A stretch of DNA of 64,000 nt from Elusimicrobiota bacterium (GTDB lineage Bacteria; Elusimicrobiota; Elusimicrobia; UBA1565; UBA9628), in the NCBI GenBank assembly GCA_016218575.1, contig JACRDN010000016.1:62001-126000 (forward strand), read 5' to 3'. The notes under the pieces are model-generated. The model was given only the letters and a program-made list of their open reading frames with translations, did no database searches and was not told the origin of the DNA. The translations under genes and the position numbers were made by a program. Below are positions 48,963-56,169 of this stretch, piece after piece. Each line of letters opens with the position of its first letter. Positions within the stretch are counted from its first letter, which is position 1.

Positions 48963-50852
48963 GTGCCAGAGCGCCAAAAAACACGGCCGATGCTCCTTCC
49001 TTTTTTTATTTTTCTGACCCTTCTCGTCCTTGCTTGGAGAAAACTGCTGCTCGAAGGACTGCTCCCCATAGACGGGAACATGATCGCGGTCTCCTACCCG
49101 AATTGGCGGCTCGCCCGCTCTCTCTGGGAAAACCCCAGGCTTCCCCTATGGAATTCTTGGCGCAACATGGGCACCCTCCATTCAGCCGATCCCATCACCT
49201 CGGCGCTCTATCCGCTCCAATGGATTTTCAGCGCTTCCGGGGATTTCCCGGAATACGTGAGGCTCTGGGTCGTCTTTCACTCTTTACTGGCCGCGGGATT
49301 TGCCGCAGCCCTCGCCTGGCGTTGGACCAAGCGGCCTTCTTCCTGCATCGGCGCGGCCTTTACATCGGCCCTCAACGGCTTCTTCATGGCCCGGATCGTC
49401 TTCCCCCATCACCTGGCCTCGGCCTCATGGCTCATGCCCGTGCTTTACGCCGTGGAAACCCAGTCTTGCGCGGGCATCGGCGCCGGCCTGGCCATGCAAT
49501 GGCTGGCCGGCTACCCCACCTTCAGCCTATTGACCGTTCTGGCGGCCGGGATTTTGGCTTTTGCCAAGGGCGGCAAATCGCTCAAAGCGTTGGCCAAAGG
49601 AGGACTGTGGGCGGCGGGGCTTTCCGCGGTCCAGCTCCTGCCTTTCCTGGAGCTTCTGTCCCTCTCGAGCCGCGGCTGGCAGCTCAACGCCTCCATGGCG
49701 ACGCAATTCTCCATCCCTGCGTTACAGCTCTTTAAGGAGCTGGCTCTCCCCCAATGGATGGCCGCAAGCCCCAGGCTCGCGGGCGATCCCGCCATGGTTT
49801 CGTTTTACATCGGCTTGCCGGCCCTAATATTGGCCGGCCTGGGCGCGGCCAAAGGCGGCCGGCTCGGAAAATTCCTGCTCTTGGGCTCGGCCTCCTGCCT
49901 TCTTCTCAGCCTCGGACGGCACATCCCAGGCTACGCCGCCTGCGGGCTGACCCGCCTCTTCCGCTATCCCGCCAATTGGCTTTTCCCCGCCTCTGGGTTT
50001 CTGGCCTTGCTGGCGGCTTTGGGCCTTTCCCACCTGAAAAGCCGCTGGGCTTGGGGAGCCGCCCTTTTGATAGGAGCCGACCTCGTCCTATTCGCGCAAT
50101 ATCCTAAATCCGCCTGGGGCAAGCCGGAATTCTTGAGCGCTCCTCCGGCCTTGGCCCGAACGATCCAAGGCCTGCCTCGGCCCTGCCGAGTCTACCATGA
50201 GGAAGGCCTCATGCGGGCCTGGGCCCAAGGGACGCTGGAGGCCGAGGAGGATTACCTCCTCATGAGGGATTTTTTGGCGCCCTCCTACGGCATGGCCTTC
50301 GGAATCGAAGACATCTCCAATTACCAGACCTTGCGGCTCAAGAAGTCCGATGAGTACCGGGCCCAACTCGCCTCCGTGAAAACCCAGGAGCTTTTGGACC
50401 GGGCCGGAGCATGCCTCGTGATCGGGCTCAAGAGCCCGGCCGCAAAAGTGGAAAGGTCCAACGTCCTGGTCCGCTTCAATCCCCGCGCCCGGCCCCGCGT
50501 TTTCATACAGGACGGAGAGGGAAAAGCGGCCGTGGCGCGGCATGCGCCGGGCAAAGTCGAGGCCGAAGTCGAGGCTCGCGGACCCGTCACTCTGGTCTTC
50601 GCGGAAATGAACTACCCGGGCTGGAAGGCCGAGGTGGACGGGGGAAAAGCCAAAATCGGCGAGGACGCCGAGCCTTTTCTATCCCTGCGCCTGCCCCCGG
50701 GCAAGCACCGGGTGATTTTCAGGTTCAGCCCGGCATCGTTCTGGCTGGGGCTTCTCGCGAGCGCGCTAAGCTTGGCCGGCCTGGCCTTATCCTGCGCCCA
50801 AGATATCCGGGTATTTCTTAAGCACGGCCTCAAGCGCGAAGCCCACTTCTAA
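48963..50852 (+). CDS. YfhO-like multispanning membrane protein
   Basis: 629 residues from GTG 48963, about 11 membrane segments and a C-terminal periplasmic beta domain (about 500-595, with MNYPGWKAEVDG and LPPGKHRVIFRFSP). This combination, with PLWNSWRNMGTLHSADP in the first loop, is typical of the YfhO family of GT-C-like proteins, involved in glycosylating teichoic acid in Bacillus and of unknown role elsewhere. The GTG is preferred because of the TATAAT box 7 bases before it; ATG 48996 is the alternative. The 3' end overlaps the converging GT9 gene by 66 bases. Confidence 0.8.
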   Translation: MPERQKTRPMLLPFFIFLTLLVLAWRKLLLEGLLPIDGNMIAVSYPNWRLARSLWENPRLPLWNSWRNMGTLHSADPITSALYPLQWIFSASGDFPEYVRLWVVFHSLLAAGFAAALAWRWTKRPSSCIGAAFTSALNGFFMARIVFPHHLASASWLMPVLYAVETQSCAGIGAGLAMQWLAGYPTFSLLTVLAAGILAFAKGGKSLKALAKGGLWAAGLSAVQLLPFLELLSLSSRGWQLNASMATQFSIPALQLFKELALPQWMAASPRLAGDPAMVSFYIGLPALILAGLGAAKGGRLGKFLLLGSASCLLLSLGRHIPGYAACGLTRLFRYPANWLFPASGFLALLAALGLSHLKSRWAWGAALLIGADLVLFAQYPKSAWGKPEFLSAPPALARTIQGLPRPCRVYHEEGLMRAWAQGTLEAEEDYLLMRDFLAPSYGMAFGIEDISNYQTLRLKKSDEYRAQLASVKTQELLDRAGACLVIGLKSPAAKVERSNVLVRFNPRARPRVFIQDGEGKAAVARHAPGKVEAEVEARGPVTLVFAEMNYPGWKAEVDGGKAKIGEDAEPFLSLRLPPGKHRVIFRFSPASFWLGLLASALSLAGLALSCAQDIRVFLKHGLKREAHF

Positions 50853-51974
50853 CTTCCCCAGGCAGTCGCGATGGCCGCAGTTGAGATAATTATAGGGCCG
50901 GGCCGGCATGCCCTGGGCCGTGCAAGGGCTGCAGGCGATCCCCGTGCGCAGATCCAAATGCTTCTCGGTGTCCCAAACGGCGCCGTACTCGGCGGGATTG
51001 GAAGGACCCCACCAGGTGACCGTGGGAACGCCGAGAAGCATGGACGCCTTGGCAAGCCCCGTGTCGTTGCTTAAAAACAGGGAGCAGGTTTCAATGGCGG
51101 CGAAGCTTTCGAGAAGGGAGAGCCGCCCTACCATAGAAAGCATCCCGGGAAAACTCTCCAGCGCTCTTCGAGCGCTATTCTTTTCCTCGGGGCCGCCGAT
51201 CAAGACGAATTCCAGGGAGGCTTTCTGCGAAAGCCTCCGGCATACCTCTGCGAAGCGCTCCGGAGGCCACATCTTCCCGTAAGGGTTTCCGGGATCTCCC
51301 AAATGCACCCCCACCCTACGGCGCGGCAATGGGACGCCCATAAGGTCCAGGACCTTGCGGCGATGCTTGTCGGAGATGGGAAGGCGGGGCCGGGGGAAGG
51401 CGGAGCCGGCCGTCATCCCCAGGGCTTCCAAAAGCCTCAAATTCCGGGCCAGGACATGCTCAAAATCCCCAGCGACGCGGGCCACGCGAGTGATCAAGGC
51501 CCGGCGCGAAATATCCCCCGTGATCAGAGCTCTTTTAAGTCTCCCCCAGGGCCGAATATGTCCGACTATCTCGGGAACGGCCTCAAGCCCTTGCTGAAAG
51601 TAATGCGCCGGCGCCGATAAGGTCAAAACCGCCAGGTCAAAGCCGCCATCCGCTATCCTGCGGTTGATCTCGCCGCGGCCCTCCCGGCCCTGAGGCCCTT
51701 CCCAGTCATGGAGCCAAACCTCGTCGACCAGGTTCGTTTCCGGGATTAGCTCCCGCGTCGTGGGATAGGGGTTGGAAAGGAAAACGATCTCGGCTTCTGG
51801 ATGCTCCCGGCGCAGAACCTCCAGCACGGGCAGGAAAAAAAGCAAATCCCCGATCGCGGCGTAGCCCAGCACCAGGACGCGCTTGACCGGCCGCGGGGAA
51901 ACGCCCGTCAGGCGCCTCTTAAGCCCGATCCAAGCCGCGCCGAGGCACGCTCGGGCGTGGAATAATGCGCGCAT
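50787..51974 (-). CDS. GT9 glycosyltransferase (heptosyltransferase family)
   Basis: 395 residues. GT-B fold: VKRVLVLGYAAIGDLLFFLPVLEVL at the start (the GDLL..P pattern of heptosyltransferases) and SNDTGLAKASMLLGVPTVTWWGP near the C-terminus, the nucleotide-heptose binding loop. A cysteine-rich tail, CSPCTAQGMPARPYNYLNCG, is common in one GT9 subgroup. It would use the GDP- or ADP-heptose made in this region. ATG 51974 fits a full promoter 10 bases upstream; the more upstream ATG (52013) would lie inside the -35 box. Confidence 0.88.
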   Translation of the reverse strand: MRALFHARACLGAAWIGLKRRLTGVSPRPVKRVLVLGYAAIGDLLFFLPVLEVLRREHPEAEIVFLSNPYPTTRELIPETNLVDEVWLHDWEGPQGREGRGEINRRIADGGFDLAVLTLSAPAHYFQQGLEAVPEIVGHIRPWGRLKRALITGDISRRALITRVARVAGDFEHVLARNLRLLEALGMTAGSAFPRPRLPISDKHRRKVLDLMGVPLPRRRVGVHLGDPGNPYGKMWPPERFAEVCRRLSQKASLEFVLIGGPEEKNSARRALESFPGMLSMVGRLSLLESFAAIETCSLFLSNDTGLAKASMLLGVPTVTWWGPSNPAEYGAVWDTEKHLDLRTGIACSPCTAQGMPARPYNYLNCGHRDCLGKLEVGFALEAVLKKYPDILGAG

Positions 51975-51984
51975 TCTTGAAAGG

Positions 51985-52013
51985 ATTATAAGGGAACTTT
52001 TTCGGGGGGTCAA
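51985..52013 (-). promoter_or_regulatory. Full promoter of the GT9 gene (TTGACC - 17 - TATAAT)
   Basis: Minus strand TTGACC at 52013-52008, 17-base spacer, TATAAT at 51990-51985, then 10 bases to ATG 51974. A second TATAAT on the plus strand (52019-52024) lies next to it and may serve the divergent gene at 52048. Confidence 0.75.
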
Positions 52014-52047
52014 TCGTATATAATAGTGAGCGTTTTATCGCCAGCCC

Positions 52048-52464
52048 ATGCCTAAGAGAAGAAGACCTCCGCCCGCCTCGAAAGCCGATCTTGAATCGAC
52101 GCGCGGCGCCCTGGCGGAGCAAATCGGAACTGTTGAATTTACGCTCAAAGGCGAAATGCGGGCCGTCCAGTCAGGGCTTAAAGGCGAAATCCAAGATGTC
52201 CGCTTCGAGCTTACCAAAGTGGACAACAAAGTGGATCGTATCGCTATTGAATTGATAAAGACCAGGGAAGAAATGGCCACAAAAACGGATTTCACCTATA
52301 TTAAAACCCAACTCAGCCAAATCATCGCCAATTTGGATGGGCTCGCGGGAGAAACTGCAGACAACAGACGAACTCTGCTGGTTTACGACAAAATCATTGG
52401 TGAGCACGGACGCCAGCTCAACGCTCACGAGACCCGCATATCCTCCCTGGAAAATCGCTCGTAG
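52048..52464 (+). CDS. Small coiled-coil protein of unknown function
   Basis: 138 residues. After a basic, proline-rich start (MPKRRRPPPASKADLEST) the chain is one long charged helix with heptad spacing (LKGEMRAVQSGLKGEIQDVRFELTKVDNKVDRI-like repeats), ending ETRISSLENRS. No membrane segment or signal. Such short coiled-coil proteins are common beside unrelated genes and have no assigned role. TATAAT at 52019-52024 is 23 bases before the ATG; no Shine-Dalgarno sequence is visible. The repeats LKGEM and LKGEI suggest internal duplication. Confidence 0.65.
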   Translation: MPKRRRPPPASKADLESTRGALAEQIGTVEFTLKGEMRAVQSGLKGEIQDVRFELTKVDNKVDRIAIELIKTREEMATKTDFTYIKTQLSQIIANLDGLAGETADNRRTLLVYDKIIGEHGRQLNAHETRISSLENRS

Positions 52465-52472
52465 TCAAAGCC

Positions 52473-52501
52473 TTGCCCTGCGCCGTTTCTCGCTCTATAC
52501 T
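52473..52501 (+). promoter_or_regulatory. Promoter of marC (TTGCCC - 17 - TATACT), leaderless type
   Basis: TTGCCC at 52473-52478, 17-base spacer, TATACT at 52496-52501, then 8 bases to ATG 52510. The upstream gene stops at 52464. Confidence 0.65.
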
Positions 52502-52509
52502 TATTGCCA

Positions 52510-53121
52510 ATGCTGGAATACGCGCTCTTGACCTTCGCCTCGCTTTTCGCCATCGTGGATCCCTTCGCGGCGATCCCGGCGTTCTTGGCCATGACCGCGC
52601 AGGACACCGTGGCCCAGCGCCGCCGCATCGCCCAGACCGCCTCCTGCACCTGTGCCGCGGTGATGATGGTCTTCGCCGCGATCGGGCCTGCCATATTCCG
52701 GACCTTCGGGATCACCTTGCCGGCCTTCCAGATCGCGGGGGGACTCATCCTCCTCCTCTCGGCCTTGGACATGCTCAGAGCCAAGAGATCACCCCTCCAG
52801 GAAACCGCGGAGGAAACCGAGGAAGGGCGCAGCAAGCAGGACATCGCCATCACGCCGCTCGCCATCCCCATGCTTTCCGGGCCCGGCGCCATCACCACGG
52901 CCATCGTCTTGGCCGAGAAGGCCCACGGCTGGGGGCATCGGGCCATCTTCTACCTGTGCATCGCGGCCGTGGCCTATTCCACTTATTGGATATTGGACGC
53001 GGCCGCCTCCGGCGCGAAAAAACTCGGGCCCACCGTCCTCAACATCATCACCCGCCTCATGGGGCTGCTACTGGCCGCCATCGGCGTGCAGTTCATTTTG
53101 ACCGCCTTAAAAATGGGATAA
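52510..53121 (+). CDS. marC: MarC-family membrane protein
   Basis: 203 residues with six membrane segments. LFAIVDPFAAIPAFLAMT at about 13-30 and TPLAIPMLSGPGAITTAIVL at about 117-136 are the two inverted-repeat motifs of the MarC/UPF0056 family. These are predicted transporters of unknown substrate; an early link to multiple antibiotic resistance was withdrawn. A TTG at 52504 is in frame but lies only 2 bases after the -10 box, so ATG 52510 is used. The next gene starts 6 bases after the stop. Confidence 0.9.
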   Translation: MLEYALLTFASLFAIVDPFAAIPAFLAMTAQDTVAQRRRIAQTASCTCAAVMMVFAAIGPAIFRTFGITLPAFQIAGGLILLLSALDMLRAKRSPLQETAEETEEGRSKQDIAITPLAIPMLSGPGAITTAIVLAEKAHGWGHRAIFYLCIAAVAYSTYWILDAAASGAKKLGPTVLNIITRLMGLLLAAIGVQFILTALKMG

Positions 53122-53122
53122 T
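53117..53122 (+). promoter_or_regulatory. -10 box (GATAAT) overlapping the marC stop, leaderless type
   Basis: GATAAT lies 5 bases before GTG 53128 and overlaps the marC stop codon region. Read-through from marC is also possible. Confidence 0.4.
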
Positions 53123-53127
53123 CTCTC

Positions 53128-53943
53128 GTGCTTCGGCTTTTCTTTTTCTCCATCATGGAAAAGATTTGGCAAGCCTTGCGCCCCTTGGCCAGGACTTTAT
53201 TAGGCCCCCGGCTCTTCCACGGCGCCATGGAATTTTCCGGCCTGCGCCGTCTTAAGAGCCGGTTTTGGCTCCTCGAGACGCGTCTGCCCGACGGAGGCCG
53301 CCTCCGGTACCGCCCGCATGACCAATGCGTCATCTCTGAGATTTACGAGCAAGGAATTTACAGGGGAAGCCGCCCTTATCTGGCGGGTCAGACCGTGGTG
53401 GACGTCGGCGCCCATATCGGGGTTTTCACGCTTTACGCGGCCCGGCAAGTGGGGCCGAGCGGCCGGGTGGTCTCGGTGGAGCCTGATCCCAAGAACCTCG
53501 AACTTCTCAAGGCGAACATCGCCCTGAACGATTGCGGGAATGTCCAAGTCCTTCCGGCGGCTCTCTCGTCCCGGGCGGGGAGTGGCAAGCTCTTCGTGGC
53601 GGACAAAAGCTCGGACAACCCCGCGGCCAACACCTTGCATGAAACGCCGGGCAGGCGGGCCATCATGGTGGACGTGCGAACCTTGGACGACACCTTGGAG
53701 GGCGTGCCTCGAATAGACCACCTAAAGCTGGACGTGGAAGGCGCCGAGCTCGCCGTCCTGGAAGGAGGGGAAAGGGCCCTCGCCAGGACTTCCCGCGTCA
53801 TCATGGAGCTTCACCCGAGCCGCGTAGCACCCGACCGAGTCCTGGACTGGCTCACGGCCCGGGGCTTCGACTGCCAAACTCTATGCAAAGAACCCCTTAT
53901 CGCCGAGGCGCTGAGAAAAGTCCCGGCGGGGCAAAACCAGTGA
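53128..53943 (+). CDS. FkbM-family methyltransferase
   Basis: 271 residues from GTG 53128; ATG 53155 (MEKIWQALRPL) is an alternative. SAM-binding motifs: TVVDVGAHIGVFTLYAARQV (motif I) and VVSVEPDPKNLELLKANI (motif II), then IDHLKLDVEGAELAVLEGG, the FkbM signature. These enzymes O-methylate sugars or polyketides. The next gene, an aminotransferase, starts inside its stop (GTGA), so this pair probably makes a methylated amino sugar. Confidence 0.88.
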   Translation: MLRLFFFSIMEKIWQALRPLARTLLGPRLFHGAMEFSGLRRLKSRFWLLETRLPDGGRLRYRPHDQCVISEIYEQGIYRGSRPYLAGQTVVDVGAHIGVFTLYAARQVGPSGRVVSVEPDPKNLELLKANIALNDCGNVQVLPAALSSRAGSGKLFVADKSSDNPAANTLHETPGRRAIMVDVRTLDDTLEGVPRIDHLKLDVEGAELAVLEGGERALARTSRVIMELHPSRVAPDRVLDWLTARGFDCQTLCKEPLIAEALRKVPAGQNQ

Positions 53944-55070
53944 AAGTCCCCTTGCTCGACCTCAAGTCCCATCATGAGCCAATTCAAGGGGAGCTTCTGG
54001 AGGCCGTCCGGCGCATCGTTGGAACCGGGCAATTCATCCTAGGCCCAGAGGTCGTCCGCTTCGAGGAAGCTTTAGCCGACTACTGCGGAGCCCGCCACGC
54101 GATCGGGGTCTCTTCCGGAAGCGACGCGCTCCTTCTATGCCTCATGGCCTTGGGCATCGGGCCCGGCGACGAGGTGGTCACCTCGCCCTACTCCTTCTTC
54201 GCCACCGCCGGAGTCGTCGCCCGGCTCGGCGCCAAGCCCGTGTTCGCGGACATCGAGCCGGAAAGCTGCAACATGGACCCGAAAAAAATAGAGAAAGCAC
54301 TCTCCCCAAAAACAAGGGCGCTCATACCGGTACATCTCTACGGTCAATGCGCGGACATGGCCCCAATTATTGAACTCGCCCGGAAGCGGAATATCCCGGT
54401 GATCGAGGACGCGGCTCAAGCCGTCGGGGCCGAGCACCCCGCCGGACGCGCGGCAAGCATGGGCTTGGCCGGCTGCCTCTCGTTTTTCCCCACCAAGAAC
54501 CTGGGAGCCCTGGGAGACGCCGGGGCCGTGCTCACAAACGACCCGGCCTTCGCCGAGAAGGCCCGCCTTTTGCGCGTGCACGGCTCCCAGCCCAAGTATT
54601 ACCACAAGCTCGTGGGAGGGAATTTCCGCATCGACGCCCTCCAGGCCGCCCTACTGGGCGTGAAGCTGAAATATTTGGATTCTTGGACCCGGAAGCGCCG
54701 GGAGAACGCCGAACGTTATCGCCGGCTTTTCTCGGCCGGCGGCTTGGTCAACAAGGGCCCCACCCTACCGCGAGAGGTCCATGCCGCAAAAGGCCTGGTC
54801 CTCCCGCATATCTACCATCAATTCGTCATCCGCGCCCCGCGCCGGGACGCCCTGCGGGAATTCTTGCGCGAGAAAGAGGTTGAAACCGAGGTGTATTACC
54901 CAATCCCTCTGCATCTGCAGGAGTGCTTCCGCTCCTTGGGATACAAACCGGGGGACTTCCCGGAGGCCGAGAAAGCCGCGGCAGAGACCTTGGCCTTGCC
55001 CATCTATCCCGAGCTGTCGGCCAAGCAGCAGGAGTACGTGGTGGAGTCTATCGCGAAGTTCTACCGCTAA
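53940..55070 (+). CDS. DegT/DnrJ/EryC1 family aminotransferase
   Basis: 376 residues from GTG 53940, overlapping the FkbM stop (GTGA). GVSSGSDALLLCL at 56-68, PVIEDAAQAVGAEHP and FFPTKNLGALGDAGAV with the Schiff-base K186. YYPIPLHLQECFRSLGY near 322-338 and FPEAEKAAAETLALPIYPELS are the C-terminal family blocks, close to WlbE/WbpE-type 3-amino-sugar transaminases. It converges with the ChaN-like gene; the two stops overlap by 4 bases. Confidence 0.93.
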   Translation: MKVPLLDLKSHHEPIQGELLEAVRRIVGTGQFILGPEVVRFEEALADYCGARHAIGVSSGSDALLLCLMALGIGPGDEVVTSPYSFFATAGVVARLGAKPVFADIEPESCNMDPKKIEKALSPKTRALIPVHLYGQCADMAPIIELARKRNIPVIEDAAQAVGAEHPAGRAASMGLAGCLSFFPTKNLGALGDAGAVLTNDPAFAEKARLLRVHGSQPKYYHKLVGGNFRIDALQAALLGVKLKYLDSWTRKRRENAERYRRLFSAGGLVNKGPTLPREVHAAKGLVLPHIYHQFVIRAPRRDALREFLREKEVETEVYYPIPLHLQECFRSLGYKPGDFPEAEKAAAETLALPIYPELSAKQQEYVVESIAKFYR

Positions 55071-55996
55071 GGCCGGCCCTTCAACACATCCTCGATCCTG
55101 GGGGTAATCGCGTCCCAGTTCCGCAAGCGCGTCCGTTCCGGGGGCATAAAGCTCTGTTCGTGGGGAATATAGACCAGATAGGCGTCATAATGGCGGTCCC
55201 TGGATGGCTTATAAAACATGCCCGACCTCGCCGCGGCGTCGCGCCAGGATCTGCCTTTGATGGCGAAGGAATCGATTCGAGGGTTTCTGCGCCTTAAGAA
55301 TGAGGGAATGCGCGACTTGTGCGCGTGCATGGCTCCCACCAGGGCCACAGTTTTTCCGTCCAGATTGTGCGTCCAAATCTCGGCGATGCGCTCGGCCATG
55401 TACTCCGCCCTTTTGAGATAAAAATCGTGGTCCGTGGAGGAGCGCCTGAGCTCGTCCTTTCCCTTGTCGGCCATGTCTATGAACGTGATTCTGATCCCCT
55501 GATCGGCCGCCGCTTTAAGCAAATCCACCCAGATCTTGGTGGAACGCTTGCTGAACTCGATTTTGAAGGGACTGTCGGAAGAAGTCAAATACCAGGACAT
55601 TTCATTCAGCCCTTTGATGTCGCCCCCGTACTGGTATCTATCAATGAAGCGCTGCCAATCGCGCGGAGCCTCTATAGCCAGATAGGTCAGGCCACCCTCT
55701 TTGAGGCGAGGCAAAAGCGCGGTCAGACCCTTGCGGAAACCGTCGTCTTCATGGGTTTCTCCGATGATGACGACGCGGCGCCGCGCCAATATTTTGGCCA
55801 ACTCGGCATCGGCCGGGACGGCTCTTCCGGCGGGAAACGGATCATCCTCAAAAACCCCGGGAGGGGCGGGATCGGGGCCCCCAGGGAGCCCGACAGGGTC
55901 GCGATCGCCCCGGCTGAAGGAATTGGCGCCGGCTGGAGCTTGGAATAGGAATAAAATACAGGAATAGATGAGACAGGCCAGGCTCTTTCGTTTCAT
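55067..55996 (-). CDS. Exported ChaN/TIKI-like protein
   Basis: 309 residues. A signal peptide (MKRKSLACLIYSCILFLFQAPAGA) precedes a domain with VVIIGETHEDDGF and the later VALVGAMHAHKSR, the two GExH and GxxH elements of the ChaN/TraB/TIKI (erythromycin-esterase-like) superfamily, whose members bind haem or act as metalloproteases. YLAIEAPRDWQRFID supports this. Function here is unknown. ATG 55996 fits the signal peptide; a GGGGG stretch 11 bases upstream is a possible ribosome-binding site. Confidence 0.75.
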   Translation of the reverse strand: MKRKSLACLIYSCILFLFQAPAGANSFSRGDRDPVGLPGGPDPAPPGVFEDDPFPAGRAVPADAELAKILARRRVVIIGETHEDDGFRKGLTALLPRLKEGGLTYLAIEAPRDWQRFIDRYQYGGDIKGLNEMSWYLTSSDSPFKIEFSKRSTKIWVDLLKAAADQGIRITFIDMADKGKDELRRSSTDHDFYLKRAEYMAERIAEIWTHNLDGKTVALVGAMHAHKSRIPSFLRRRNPRIDSFAIKGRSWRDAAARSGMFYKPSRDRHYDAYLVYIPHEQSFMPPERTRLRNWDAITPRIEDVLKGRP

Positions 55997-56010
55997 TGTG
56001 CGCGATCCCC

Positions 56011-56042
56011 CTATTCTATCGAGCATAACTGAGCATAACGGC
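56011..56042 (-). promoter_or_regulatory. Probable promoter with tandem 10-bp repeat, upstream of the ChaN-like gene
   Basis: Minus strand TAGAAT at 56018-56013 lies 16 bases before ATG 55996. Immediately upstream GAGCATAAC(T/G) is repeated in tandem (56021-56040), covering the usual spacer and -35 region, which would suit a repressor or activator site. The rest of the 173-base gap to the next gene shows only the divergent promoter at 56134. Confidence 0.45.
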
Positions 56043-56133
56043 GCCGGCTCGGAAATATCAGGGCCATAAGTCCTATTAACGCTTGGGTCTTTAGACCTAA
56101 AATCCCGGCCGCCAACGGGTGGAAACTCGCGCA

Positions 56134-56162
56134 TTGACGGCGGCCAAGCCGCGGGATATACT
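56134..56162 (+). promoter_or_regulatory. Strong promoter (TTGACG - 17 - TATACT), leaderless type
   Basis: TTGACG at 56134-56139, 17-base spacer, TATACT at 56157-56162, 7 bases before ATG 56170. This is the best example in the window of a near-consensus promoter whose start point should coincide with the start codon. Confidence 0.8.
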
Positions 56163-56169
56163 CCCCGGG

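Noticed and set aside
56119-56169. Earlier ATG for the exported protein at 56170
   Set aside because: It lies upstream of the -35 box of the gene's own promoter and would hide the signal peptide.
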